The notes under the pieces are model-generated. The model searched no databases and was not told the DNA's origin. It was given only the letters and a program-made list of their open reading frames with translations. Both the position numbers and the translations under genes were made by a program. From Nitrospinia bacterium (lineage in GTDB: Bacteria > Nitrospinota > Nitrospinia > Nitrospinales > JAJDAT01): 64,000 nucleotides of DNA. Numbering within the stretch: position 1 is the stretch's first letter; each line of letters opens with the position of its first letter. This document shows, piece after piece, positions 1 through 8,429 of this stretch. The DNA is taken from positions 1 to 64,000 of the forward strand of contig JAJDAT010000012.1 in NCBI GenBank assembly GCA_029261715.1, given 5' to 3'.

Positions 1-2
1 GC

Positions 3-137
3 GGCGACGTTCGTATACTTCGTGGAACTGTTGACATTAGCGAACAAACTTCCGGACAAGATTTACGTTGTCGTTACCAAACAACACAGGGAAAAGATCA
101 ATTCATACATTCATGGGGTTTGCAGGCAAAAAGCTAA
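3..137 (+). CDS. C-terminal end of an unknown protein, cut by the window edge
   Basis: The frame starting at base 3 is open from the left edge to a TAA at 135-137 and encodes about 44 residues. It ends in a Gly/Gln-rich stretch containing RCRYQT and HSWGLQAKS. The look is that of the tail of a small exported or lipoprotein-type protein, but no family is recognised. A competing frame (22-240, GTG start) has no ribosome site and less regular codon use. The stop is followed about 40 bases later by a terminator-like hairpin, which favours this frame. Confidence 0.4.
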   Translation, partial: GDVRILRGTVDISEQTSGQDLRCRYQTTQGKDQFIHSWGLQAKS

Positions 138-178
138 AAAAGAATGGGTTATAACTCACACCTTCTTTTTAATAAGTA

Positions 179-202
179 GGGGCAACTCGTATGGGTTGTC
201 CC
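179..202 (+). terminator. Weak terminator-like hairpin
   Basis: An 8-bp stem (ggggcaac with gttgtccc, one G-U pair) and an 8-base loop lie between the end of the partial plus-strand gene and the 3' end of the convergent yfiR-like gene. There is no clear T run, so it may only mark or protect transcript ends. Confidence 0.35.
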
Positions 203-253
203 ATTTCTGCGAACTAACTACCGCTAACAATCAAAAATAGAGAATGGTTCGAA

Positions 254-799
254 TCAACGAATATTTTTGGCTATTCGTAATAGTTTTGAACTGATCTTTA
301 AACCAGCTTGCGAGAGTCTTGTCTTGTTAACTTCCAATTGAAGTCGGTCTTCCTCAAAATAAAGTGAGATCATTCCTCCACTTTCAAAAAAACTCATTTG
401 GTCGCTAACAGTCAAGATAGGTAAAGGGTTTCTACGGAGAAAATTTAAGGTAGGATCGTCTAGTTCTGATAAGAATAATAGATGACAACCATTTATATCA
501 TTAAATGAAGTAACTTCTTTGATTGAAAACTGAGGTCCGGATTTCTTTTTGTTTTTGATATAACTTAAAATTGTCAGAAAAGAATTTTTACCATGATAGC
601 AAAAACCCGCTTCTTCTGAAGCTGAAAAATACTTTATCTCCGGCCAAGTCACGTATTGAAAAAATTTATAAACCATGACGGCCTTTGCCTTGCTTTTAAA
701 TTCGTCTGCAAACACCGGTAACGTCCAAATAGATTGGAAAATCACAGCGACCAATGCCGAGAAAAATAAAAGTTTAACTTTACAAAAAAGACGGTTCAT
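254..799 (-). CDS. YfiR-family (DUF4154) periplasmic protein
   Basis: A 181-residue exported protein. A hydrophobic signal peptide ends near residue 31 (VFADEF). It is followed by the YfiR landmarks: YKFFQYVTWP near residues 44-53, a cysteine pair at about 67 and 105, ILTVSD, a GGMI segment, and a C-terminal AGLKISSKLL motif. In the known YfiBNR system YfiR is a periplasmic redox-sensitive regulator of the inner-membrane cyclase YfiN. It lies about 135 bases downstream of a TonB-dependent receptor on the same strand, so the two are probably cotranscribed. The same receptor-YfiR order recurs at 54-57 kb with kinases attached. Here no kinase or cyclase follows, so its partner must be encoded elsewhere or the pair is an orphan. 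Confidence 0.9.
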   Translation of the reverse strand: MNRLFCKVKLLFFSALVAVIFQSIWTLPVFADEFKSKAKAVMVYKFFQYVTWPEIKYFSASEEAGFCYHGKNSFLTILSYIKNKKKSGPQFSIKEVTSFNDINGCHLLFLSELDDPTLNFLRRNPLPILTVSDQMSFFESGGMISLYFEEDRLQLEVNKTRLSQAGLKISSKLLRIAKNIR

Positions 800-935
800 A
801 AAAGAATTAAAATTGGAATTCTCAATTTATGTACACAAAAAATATCTAAAATTTAACATATCTAACTCAAAAACGGAAACTCGAATAAATTTCAAAAAAA
901 TAATGTATGAGCCGTTTTTTCAAGCTTATACATCA

Positions 936-2888
936 TCAAAACTTCAGTGTTGCCATTCCCCAAAAAGCAATCCCAGACCTTAACGGAATAGTATTCACCC
1001 TACCGTTAAAATCAGGAAAAAATATGTCTTCATCTAAAAGGTTTTCCCCAAACAAACTCAATGTAAGATCTGGAGCGTTCCATTCAGGAAACGCTTGATC
1101 CACTTCTAAAGACCCCTTGAACGTCAAAAAATTATATCCTTCTGGTTCGGGGTTAACTATTGAAGCTCCAGGAGAGCTTGTCGCTTCTGTGTAATAGCTA
1201 TTAAACACCCCCAACGAATATCCTCCAATAGAATGGTACGAAATGCCCGCTTTAGCCATAAAATTAGGGATAAAGCTAATATCTTCCACTCCCTGGTCGT
1301 CTTCGTTTTCTTGATAACTCGCAGACCCATTCAACTCCCATTCTGGAGTAATATTTACTTTCCCTTCAAACTCCACCCCCCAGTAATCAACATCTCCGCC
1401 ATTGACAAAAAGTAATCTTTTACCATCACTTTGCAAAGCGCGACCAACAGTATCTTCCTGAACGCTATTATAATAAGTCAGCCCAACAAAATATCGAGGA
1501 GCGTTATAGAAAATCTGGGCGTCAAACGTATTGATTGTTTCCGGTTTTAGGTTGGGGTTTCCACGAATTGAAGTAAATTCAACTTCACGCTCGGTAGGGG
1601 AAGGGGAACGGAAAGCCTTTGCATATAAAGTTTTTATTCCTAATCTTGGGGTTAATTTATAATTTGCTCCCACTCTCGGAGAGACATCAACATCATTTTT
1701 TTCAGTTTTGTTTAACTGAAAACCCGCAATTAAATTCAAACGATCCCAAGGAGAAAAATCTGTCTGCAAATAATAGCTGAATCGATCTTCGTTATATTCC
1801 TTGAACGAACTCTTAAATTCTCCCATGAGATGCTGGTAAATAAAGCCTGAAAGAATATTAACTTTGTCGAATAAGACGCCTCGTATATAGGGCTCAAAAA
1901 GAAAGTCTCGACTAATTGTTTCACTACCCGAATCGCTAGTAAAATCCAAGCTATTAAAGGTAAAATTAAAATTGCCTTCCCAATCCTCAGAAAATTTTCT
2001 TGAAAATTGCGTGTCTATATAGTTCCTAGTGGTTTCCTGTGCCGTTTTAGCTGGAAACCTCGGAGTAACGCCTATCGTTGTATCATCCTGAAAAGAGCGA
2101 AAACCCGTTAAAGTAAAGTTTTTATAATTAGCCTGCGCAAAAAAACCTAAGTTTTCTTGAGAATAATCAACGCTATCAGCCACTCCAGACGAGTCAACAG
2201 CGTGAAAATTCCAACCGTCGCTATCATAAAATCTAGCGGAGCCAGTCAAACTAAATTCACCTTTGCTCACGTTAAACTGACCAGAAGTCTGCGCAGTTCC
2301 AAAAGATCCATATCCTGTTGAAATAGAATTTTTTTGCGGTTTTCTAGGGTCTTTCGAGACAATATTAATCACCCCTGAAAATGCGTTTGTTCCATATAGA
2401 ACAGATCCTGGTCCACGGACCATCTCAATTCTTTCAATCGACTCCAACGGGAAACTTCTGTAAATATCAAGTTGAACTCCACTAGATGTTCCTCCTCTAA
2501 GAGGACGTCCATTGAGTAAAACCAGCACATGGTTATCCAAATGGGTTTGAACTTGACCTCGAATGGAAACAACATTATCTCGAGCTAAGCCTGATCCCCA
2601 AACATAAACATTTGGTAAGCGCGATAAAAGATCCTGCAAATTATTTGCGCCATAACTTTGAATGTCTTTTGTGGTAATTACAGAAACAATGCCAGGGGCT
2701 TGAGACAGCTTTTCTTTTCTTTTAGAAGCTACCCAAACGGCAATGTCTTCAAGATCGAAGGATAAAAGCTCTTCTAAATCAGAATCAATTTTTTCATTCG
2801 CAGAAACAGTGGACACTATAATAAAGAAAATAGTTACTACCCACACATATCCAACAAACTTTTTTTTAATCATTGTTTTTGTAAACAC
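936..2888 (-). CDS. TonB-dependent outer-membrane receptor
   Basis: A 650-residue protein with an N-terminal signal peptide (to about residue 30). A plug domain at about 55-175 has the motifs SIRGQ, VLLNGRPL, IERIEMVRGPGSVLYG and GVINIV. A long beta-barrel follows and ends in the aromatic residue typical of outer-membrane proteins (ATLKF). The substrate (siderophore, cobalamin, metal chelate) cannot be read from the sequence. The N-terminal DLEELLSFDLEDIAV segment resembles the lead of the receptor at 54 kb, which is also paired with YfiR, suggesting a common subfamily. The gene precedes the yfiR-like gene in a probable two-gene operon. Confidence 0.96.
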   Translation of the reverse strand: MFTKTMIKKKFVGYVWVVTIFFIIVSTVSANEKIDSDLEELLSFDLEDIAVWVASKRKEKLSQAPGIVSVITTKDIQSYGANNLQDLLSRLPNVYVWGSGLARDNVVSIRGQVQTHLDNHVLVLLNGRPLRGGTSSGVQLDIYRSFPLESIERIEMVRGPGSVLYGTNAFSGVINIVSKDPRKPQKNSISTGYGSFGTAQTSGQFNVSKGEFSLTGSARFYDSDGWNFHAVDSSGVADSVDYSQENLGFFAQANYKNFTLTGFRSFQDDTTIGVTPRFPAKTAQETTRNYIDTQFSRKFSEDWEGNFNFTFNSLDFTSDSGSETISRDFLFEPYIRGVLFDKVNILSGFIYQHLMGEFKSSFKEYNEDRFSYYLQTDFSPWDRLNLIAGFQLNKTEKNDVDVSPRVGANYKLTPRLGIKTLYAKAFRSPSPTEREVEFTSIRGNPNLKPETINTFDAQIFYNAPRYFVGLTYYNSVQEDTVGRALQSDGKRLLFVNGGDVDYWGVEFEGKVNITPEWELNGSASYQENEDDQGVEDISFIPNFMAKAGISYHSIGGYSLGVFNSYYTEATSSPGASIVNPEPEGYNFLTFKGSLEVDQAFPEWNAPDLTLSLFGENLLDEDIFFPDFNGRVNTIPLRSGIAFWGMATLKF

Positions 2889-3264
2889 GGCTTCAAAAAA
2901 TCATTTACCTACAATAGGTAAAAACTACTTACTAAAATACGCAATACCCATTTTTAGGGTATCCCCCTCATTATATACCAAGTCTCCCTAAATCCTGGAA
3001 CTTATTGAAAAGTAAAACTTATCAATAAACAATCAATACTTAGAATGATTTGTAAGCAAGTTTTAATAACTTAAAACTGAAACAAAATCTTAATACATTT
3101 ATATGGTGAAAAATCATTTCATCAAGATTCTAATACGGAAGCGTCTTCCCCAAATCTAAAGTTTTGTCGAATTAGAAATAGACCTATTAGTTCTATTAAG
3201 AACTTTACTGTCTTAAGAATTTATTTAGGGAATAATACTTAGGAAGGAAATAGCCGCAAAATAA

Positions 3265-3325
3265 AAAAAGTCCCAAAAAGCCAAAACGGGGGCCCACATA
3301 AATCCATGGCTAATTGGGACTTTTT
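3265..3325. terminator. Strong bidirectional hairpin, orphan terminator or small-RNA end
   Basis: A 12-bp perfect stem (aaaaagtcccaa at 3265-3276 with ttgggacttttt at 3314-3325) is extended inside by agcc/ggct. Read on the minus strand it is followed by a long T run (actttttttatttt), as in an intrinsic terminator. On the plus strand it ends in five T. No annotated gene runs into it from either side, so it probably terminates an unannotated short transcript. Confidence 0.55.
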
Positions 3326-3326
3326 G

Positions 3327-3342
3327 CTTGGTTGCCACCAAG
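3327..3342. repeat. Small inverted repeat beside the orphan hairpin
   Basis: cttggt and accaag form a perfect 6-bp stem with a 4-base loop, immediately after the larger hairpin. It could be a second stem of the same structured RNA. Confidence 0.35.
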
Positions 3343-3644
3343 AAAAAATATTTTAAGCAAATCAGTTTTGCAAGCTTTACGACAAAACCAAAATAATTCA
3401 ATTATTAGTTTGTCTAACCGTAGTCAAAAATCATCAAAATGATAAAACCTACGGTGGTTATTACGGAAAACCATACCATGAATTTAAACATTTACAACCT
3501 ATAAATAAAACTGGATGTAAAACATTAAAGCAAGAGCCGAAAAAATTTTTACCACGTAACCCACTTGAACCCATAAAGTAAAAATCGGATTTTCATTTCG
3601 CATGCTTACCTCGCAATCCTGCTTCTTGAAATAAATACTAACTT

Positions 3645-4023
3645 GAAACTAACGGAAAGGCAACAACCAACACGCAATTGTAACGATTTTTTTCAAAAAA
3701 AATTGAACATTTTTTTTAAAGCTCAATTCTTAATCTTAACCTTACGGATAACTTAAAAACTCTCATCTTTAATCTTAATTTATTCGACTATTTTCAGAAG
3801 TAAACTCCTTCGTCTACAACTAAAAAGAAGCTAATCTCATCACTAAAAACTTTAGAAAACTAATAATAAAATCATCATAAACTTATGCTCTATCATCATG
3901 CCGCTCTATAAATGACTACAGAACAGAATAGGACCTCAAGCCTTAAAGTCGCCTTCAACTTAATAGTTATCACCTTTTCTATTTCCTAGGGTCGTTATTA
4001 TTTTTCAAACGAAACTAACGGAA
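3645..4023. repeat. 13-base direct repeat, two copies 366 bp apart
   Basis: The sequence gaaactaacggaa occurs at 3645-3657 and at 4011-4023 within the gene-free region. No function is evident. It may be a binding site or a trace of duplicated, decayed sequence. Confidence 0.4.
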
Positions 4024-4228
4024 CAATACTCGTCACCAACGCCATTATTACGCATTCCGAAACAATTTCATGCAATTGAAACTAATCTTTCAATACATAA
4101 CCAACCCAAGTTGTTCTCTCTATAAACCTTATTTTTTAATTTGTTTACTATTTAGAAATGAATCTCCCGACGAATCAAAAAATATTATTTAAAGTTCATT
4201 TCCAAAAATAATATTCATGGAGAAAATC

Positions 4229-4861
4229 ATGGGCGTTTCTACAGCAACAAAAAAAGTTCAGTTAGATATGTTAGACGAAGTCGTCAATGTCATACAAAGA
4301 ATCGCCCGATCTTCCACTCCTCATGAACAAAAAAAATCAGACATGACCGTAAGAGTAGACGCAGGGCAGTTGTTCTACTCTTCCGGCCCTCCCCTAACCA
4401 AAATCGCCACGCAAAGTACGTCAATCATCGTCAAACCAACTACGCCCCTTAGAGTTGATCGCATTGTCATCGAGGATTCAACAGGTGTCGTTTTCATTTT
4501 CGCTGGCGCCGAAACAGCAAATCTAACTCCGCCTACAATCACAACCAGGAAACTTTCTATCACGCAAGCTTATCCCACCATAAACACAACATAGATAACG
4601 AACGAAGATATCACCGATGAAAGAACGCCGACATCAGGCAGAGCTGTCGCAAGCGGAACCGTGACAATGAAAGGCGAGTTATTAACGTATTTCGATTTGA
4701 GTCATATGACACAAGCTTTCTTACTAGTGGAACCATCAGCTTATATGAAATCAAAAAATAAAGTTAGAATCATTTATTTTAATCAGTCGATGGGTGCCTA
4801 CGCAAACGGGCATGCACAACACTTTCTATTTTATGCGCGTATTATTAGACCCAACCTTTGA
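4229..4861 (+). pseudogene. Unknown protein gene interrupted by an in-frame TAG
   Basis: The frame encodes 121 residues, a TAG at 4592-4594, and then 88 more residues in the same frame to a TGA. No other stop intervenes, and the downstream part has protein-like composition (SGRAVASGTVTMKG, then a hydrophobic and aromatic tail). The start is placed at 4229 because the ATG at 4217 is part of ATGGAG, whose GGAG forms the ribosome site for 4229. The protein has no signal peptide. It contains beta-rich segments (VRVDAGQLFYSS, VDRIVIEDSTGVVFIFAG) suggestive of a beta-sandwich, but no family is recognised. It is either a nonsense-mutated gene, two proteins, or a readthrough gene. Confidence 0.55.
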
Positions 4862-4931
4862 CATAGGATGATTTGACAAATAAAATCAAAACTATGATCA
4901 ATGATATATACAAAATAACGGGAAGCGACTA

Positions 4932-5198
4932 ATGACAAAAATAAAGGGAGTATTACTTATCGCAATCTGCTCGGCGTTATTGGCTTGCGCAACCCCATGG
5001 AAGCGAGCCGATGGTGGGAAATTTAATCAATCACGATATGAAATGGACCGTTCATTATGCGATTCAGAAGCGCGAAATTTGGTAACGGGTCAAACTATTC
5101 GACCGTTTTCCGAGACAAGAGTCGCCAGTCAATTCTCTGGAGCGATAGTCACTCAGTTTCGCGTATGCATGAGCCGTAAAGGCTGGGAAATGAAATAA
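4932..5198 (+). CDS. Small lipoprotein
   Basis: An 88-residue protein with a short signal sequence and lipobox (ALLAC, lipidated Cys at about residue 19), so a membrane-anchored periplasmic lipoprotein. The mature part has three further cysteines or cysteine-like positions (SLCDSEAR, FRVCMSRKGWEMK). The pattern, a short acidic N-terminus then a C-terminal CM..KGW, is common in small outer-membrane lipoproteins of unknown role. A ribosome site (gggaag) lies 7-8 bases upstream. It converges with the endonuclease-like gene, whose stop is only 11 bases away. Confidence 0.75.
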   Translation: MTKIKGVLLIAICSALLACATPWKRADGGKFNQSRYEMDRSLCDSEARNLVTGQTIRPFSETRVASQFSGAIVTQFRVCMSRKGWEMK

Positions 5199-5208
5199 GA
5201 AAACTGGC

Positions 5209-6024
5209 TTAACGAAAAGAAGGAATGCGATCAACTAAATCCGGCTGATCTACAAATGGGTTACGGTTCCCTTGGACCATCTCAACCAAGGAGTTACGGC
5301 CCATCTCCCATTCATCTGGCGGATCTGACCGGTTCCAATCTCGCAACATTTCTTCGTGGCTTTTGCTCAATGGAATTTCATATAAATACGACATATAAAA
5401 ATGTATTCGAGCTATATCGCCGCGTATTGACTCCTTAGGCTCCATAACTCTTCCTCCAAACTCGATATTACAACTACCGTGCTTCCTCATTTCTCCAAAA
5501 ACAATGCCATGCCTGCGGTAAGATCGTACTTTTTTCAACATTCTAACCACAGGAACAAGGTTGTGCATATCCGATTCCATTTTATTAAACTGTTCTGATA
5601 CGTTGCGACAACATGCCCAACCCCGCCTGGATTTTTTACGACTACTATTTTTGCATAGCTGGTTTTCGTTTTTCCAACAATCTAGTTGAGGCCCAAATGC
5701 TGTCACGGGAACCACTCTATCCCAAGTCAACATAGCTTCTTGCCTATTTTTAGCATCGTGAAGATCCAAGCCGCACTCTTCTTTATCTATATGAAGTTTT
5801 GAATCGAAAGAACATCCGCAATAAAAAGTGTTGTGATTATTTGAATCAAGATAAAGTTTAAAAAGATAACCTCTAGATTTATTTATTTGAATAGATTGGC
5901 TTGGTTTAATTTGGATGGGACTTATGGGTTTAAGCTTTTTGATCGCCTCTGCCCAACCTGCTCCCACGAGGAACATAAAAGCTACAACTAGAACCAAAGC
6001 GCTTATTTTTAAAACAGTTTTCAT
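5209..6024 (-). CDS. EndA/Dns-type endonuclease I homologue with altered catalytic His
   Basis: A 271-residue secreted protein with a signal peptide (cut near AEA, residue 27). Endonuclease I family features are clear: YCGCSF, the block around WDRVVP, QLDCW, the CCR motif, MESDMHNLVP, RGDIARIHFYM, and a C-terminal QGNRNPFVD. In E. coli EndA and Vibrio Vvn the catalytic block reads EWEHV.P, with the His acting as general base. Here it reads TWDRVVP, so Glu-His is replaced by Asp-Arg. The metal-binding Asn (HNLVP) is kept. The usual GEVNGDRSN loop is also degenerate. The protein may be inactive, a binder, or use another base. The function inferred from the fold is degradation of extracellular or periplasmic DNA/RNA. 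Confidence 0.85.
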   Translation of the reverse strand: MKTVLKISALVLVVAFMFLVGAGWAEAIKKLKPISPIQIKPSQSIQINKSRGYLFKLYLDSNNHNTFYCGCSFDSKLHIDKEECGLDLHDAKNRQEAMLTWDRVVPVTAFGPQLDCWKNENQLCKNSSRKKSRRGWACCRNVSEQFNKMESDMHNLVPVVRMLKKVRSYRRHGIVFGEMRKHGSCNIEFGGRVMEPKESIRGDIARIHFYMSYLYEIPLSKSHEEMLRDWNRSDPPDEWEMGRNSLVEMVQGNRNPFVDQPDLVDRIPSFR

Positions 6025-6300
6025 GCAGGAAACGTCCTTCCATTAATAAGACAATTAAATTCAACAGTCTTCGAGGAAATCATGATAGCTTTTCGAAATA
6101 AAACAAAGAGTCATTTGGATAAATAACCAAAGATCTTAGCTTGGTGAAGCTTAGCAATATAAGTATAAGGAGGAAATACCTAGAAAGTGGTATTTATTAT
6201 TATAAAATGGGGAGTTAGAGGTGAATCTAGGAAGGAAGTTTGTTTTTTACCGTTTTACATTACTTATATATTTAAAAATTGTTCGAATTTAAAAATCCAG

Positions 6301-6711
6301 TTAAAGCATTACTTCGATAAACCATTTGGGTTTGATCCTGCCAAAGTCCTTACGCTTATGAGATTTTAAACTTTGTTTGGGATCAAGAACATAAGCCTCC
6401 TTATTGTCACGCACAAATACAGTCCAATGCCAAAAAGGTTTCCCATTTTCTAAATGCCACTTGATTGCAAGGAAAGCGCAATCAGGAAGTTTATCCCATT
6501 CTTGAAACGGCTTTTCTCCCTTCCCCAACTTTACGCCAAACCGGCGACTCAATTGGCGGACGTAATCAGTATCAGACCACAACGTATGATCTTCTGAGAA
6601 AATCCCCATTTGATTTGCGGTTTTTTTTGCTTTGGAATAAGTCACTTTGGCTAACGCCGCAACACTGGCAATCCCGCAACCAGTAACTTCCTCTTGAACC
6701 ACAGGTTTCAT
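6301..6711 (-). CDS. C39-like (papain-fold) cysteine peptidase
   Basis: A 136-residue cytosolic protein. The start at 6711 is chosen because it follows the upstream regulator stop by about 13 bases and has an aggat ribosome site; a longer frame would overlap that gene. The peptidase C39-type triad is visible: Cys in TGCGIAS (residue 12), His in WHWTVFV, and Asp in VLDP. Such short stand-alone C39-like proteins occur next to XRE regulators in accessory islands. Their substrates are unknown. There is no transporter domain, so it is not a bacteriocin exporter. It forms an operon with the XRE gene at 6725-7216. Confidence 0.75.
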   Translation of the reverse strand: MKPVVQEEVTGCGIASVAALAKVTYSKAKKTANQMGIFSEDHTLWSDTDYVRQLSRRFGVKLGKGEKPFQEWDKLPDCAFLAIKWHLENGKPFWHWTVFVRDNKEAYVLDPKQSLKSHKRKDFGRIKPKWFIEVML

Positions 6712-6724
6712 CAATTTGTTTATC

Positions 6725-7216
6725 CTATTTATCTTCCTTTGATGGATTCCGTTTTGTCTCACTCAAGCTATGATGAAGCCGTTCTACACTTTCAATCGTT
6801 TGATATCGCTTCAATAAAAATTCTTTATCGTCCCCGTTATAAGTTAAGACTTCAGTCATCTTCGCTAACAATAACCGATTGTAACTATCTAATTCAGAAG
6901 ATTTTTCCGAAAGTTCTACCTTGCCTATACCTCTCTGTGGCGGCTTAGAGCCTCCAATACCGCTAACCATTAAAGACTCCATAGAATCTTCTAACAAGTC
7001 ATTAAGAGAGATATTAGCGAAATTCGAAATTTTCTTCAGATCTCTGAGATCCGGCTTTTGCAAACCAGTTTCGATTTTAGAAAGTTTTGTTCCGCTAGCT
7101 ACGCCTGATCTTTTCGCAAACTCGCTCTGAGTAAGCCCCATAGAAAGTCTAGCCATTTTTATCTTATTACGTAGCTTCTCAAATGCTTCTTCGTTTTTGG
7201 ATATTTCCCTTGACAT
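6725..7216 (-). CDS. XRE-family HTH regulator
   Basis: A 163-residue protein with an HTH_3 domain at about residues 14-75 (MGLTQSEFAKRSGVASGTKLSKIETG) followed by an unassigned charged C-terminal region. It is the first gene of a minus-strand pair with the C39-like peptidase and is divergent from a second XRE gene at 7276. The 59-base shared promoter region contains a perfect 6+1+6 palindrome (7230-7242) that is a plausible operator for one or both regulators. It ends in TAG. Confidence 0.88.
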   Translation of the reverse strand: MSREISKNEEAFEKLRNKIKMARLSMGLTQSEFAKRSGVASGTKLSKIETGLQKPDLRDLKKISNFANISLNDLLEDSMESLMVSGIGGSKPPQRGIGKVELSEKSSELDSYNRLLLAKMTEVLTYNGDDKEFLLKRYQTIESVERLHHSLSETKRNPSKEDK

Positions 7217-7229
7217 ATTCTCTAAATTA

Positions 7230-7242
7230 GATAATAATTATC
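7230..7242. promoter_or_regulatory. Palindromic operator candidate between divergent XRE genes
   Basis: gataat-a-attatc is a perfect inverted repeat with a single central base, located midway in the 59-bp gap between two divergent XRE-type regulator genes. Its size and position suit binding of an HTH dimer and joint control of both promoters. Confidence 0.5.
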
Positions 7243-7275
7243 GAAAGAAGCGAATTATTACACATTTTTGATTTC

Positions 7276-7944
7276 ATGAAAACAAAAAAAACTACCGCCA
7301 CTCATTATAGTATTGGAACCCTTATCCAAAAGCTTCGCAAAGAACGACGCTGGAAACAAAAGGACCTAGCCTCTCGCTTAGGCCGGGGATTCAGCATTTC
7401 TAAGATTTCGAAATGGGAAAATGAGGACACCGCCCTAAAGTTTGACGATATCGTCGCTTTATCTCAAGCGTTTGAAACTCCCATAAGCGCCATGTTTAAA
7501 GACTTAGGCGCCCCGATCTCTAAATCGGAACTCAAATCGACAGAAAGACTGAAGTATTTATATGATTCACTTCCTCAGCTTCAAATGGAAAGAATCGCCC
7601 CTTTATCAAAATGGCCGTTACTCGCAATAGTCGCCGCAGTTGGCTGCGTACTCATTATCGCAACTTTGAGCGCCCTTGTCTATTTTAGAGAATCGCAAAG
7701 CCTTAAAACCGGCGATTACTCATTGATCGACTCATGCCAGGTATGGATCGACACCAGCGAATTAAAAAGCTCCCCAAAGTTAAACCGCGCATGCTCCGTC
7801 ACACCCCCGGTTAGAAGTTCGATCGGGCAAAGTATAGCTCGACCTTTTGGAATCGTTAGCTATCCAGCAAGCTCCCGAATAACCGACTGCAATGCTCAAT
7901 TAAATAACATCGGACTGTCAAAATTGATTTATCCGCTTCATTAA
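7276..7944 (+). CDS. Membrane-anchored XRE-family HTH protein
   Basis: A 222-residue protein with a cytoplasmic HTH_3 domain at about residues 12-72 (IQKLRKERRWKQKDLASRLG, ISKWENE). One transmembrane segment lies at about 115-136 (WPLLAIVAAVGCVLIIATLSALVYF), and a roughly 85-residue extracytoplasmic C-terminus has three cysteines. The architecture, a DNA-binding head tethered to the membrane with an outer domain, suggests one-component signalling across the membrane in the manner of ToxR or RodZ. It is divergent from the XRE-C39 pair and shares a palindromic operator candidate with it. Confidence 0.82.
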   Translation: MKTKKTTATHYSIGTLIQKLRKERRWKQKDLASRLGRGFSISKISKWENEDTALKFDDIVALSQAFETPISAMFKDLGAPISKSELKSTERLKYLYDSLPQLQMERIAPLSKWPLLAIVAAVGCVLIIATLSALVYFRESQSLKTGDYSLIDSCQVWIDTSELKSSPKLNRACSVTPPVRSSIGQSIARPFGIVSYPASSRITDCNAQLNNIGLSKLIYPLH

Positions 7945-7971
7945 CAATGAAAGCTACGGAGCGGGAAATGC

Positions 7972-8047
7972 GGTGGGCTGGCCCGCCGGCTGGCGCTAAT
8001 TCTAGATAGAGCTGCCGGGAATCGGGTTTCGTTTATAAGGAAACCCG
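7972..8047 (+). other. GC-rich structured segment (several potential hairpins)
   Basis: Just after the XRE stop, the sequence becomes much richer in GC than its surroundings. It can form ggtggg/cccgcc (7972-7987), a competing ccggc/gccgg pairing, and a perfect cgggtttc/gaaacccg stem (8023-8047) enclosed by ctggc and gccag. It could be the terminator of the XRE gene, a structured leader for the 38-residue gene downstream, or a small RNA. Confidence 0.4.
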
Positions 8048-8183
8048 AAGCCAGTAATTGGGGGGGTTAGGAACTATTCAATCACCCTCTATTAAAACTC
8101 GTTGATGTAAAAACTTTTCGCCTAAACCTTTTACCCGTTCTTTTTTCATTGAGATCTATGAAAGGAACACAGAGGCAATCGTC

Positions 8184-8300
8184 ATGATCACAAAAATTCT
8201 TAAAGGTTTTAGCTTCATTCTAGCAGCAACAAGCGTGGTGGGGTTTGCATTAGCGGCAGCTTATTATTTTCCCAAAGCAGTCATGCTATCCATCGGCTAG
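8184..8300 (+). CDS. 38-residue single-pass membrane peptide
   Basis: ATG at 8184 has an agagg ribosome site 8 bases upstream and runs to a TAG at 8298. The peptide has a short basic N-terminus (MITKILKG), one hydrophobic helix at about residues 9-29 with small residues (ILAATSVVGFALAAAYYF), and a short tail. This is the layout of small regulatory or toxin-type membrane peptides. No family assignment is possible. It lies between the membrane XRE gene and the thermonuclease-like gene in the same direction. Confidence 0.55.
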   Translation: MITKILKGFSFILAATSVVGFALAAAYYFPKAVMLSIG

Positions 8301-8429
8301 AAACTTCATGGAGACTCGTCAGGGTCTTCTATATCAGGGCTTACTCCCTTCACTTTGCGCCTTAGATTTATTTGGATATCAAAAAATCTAATTTAAAACC
8401 AAGGTCAAAACACTTCAGAGGAAGCGACA

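Larger units (their letters stand above)
2889..4228. other. 1.3 kb gene-free, very AT-rich region
   Basis: No credible reading frame was found between the divergently oriented receptor gene and the gene starting at 4229. The stretch holds an orphan hairpin (3265-3325), a small inverted repeat (3327-3342) and a 13-base direct repeat (3645-3657 and 4011-4023). It may contain small RNA genes or decayed coding sequence. Nothing else can be named. Confidence 0.6.

Noticed and set aside
22-240. A 72-codon GTG frame at the left edge
   Set aside because: No ribosome site, and the overlapping frame ending at 137 has better codon use and a following hairpin.
241-265. ggttcgaatc resembling a tRNA T-loop
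   Set aside because: No acceptor, D or anticodon stem can be formed around it.
3265-3325. Possible c-di-GMP or other known riboswitch
   Set aside because: Conserved riboswitch core sequences are absent; only a simple hairpin is seen.
6187-6369. A 60-codon GTG frame after an aaggaggaaa ribosome-like site
   Set aside because: It overlaps the end of the C39 gene, has no ATG at the right distance, and lacks protein-like composition.
7937-8071. Integron attC site around the GC-rich island
   Set aside because: The R'' and R' core sites and complementary inner boxes do not match the attC consensus.
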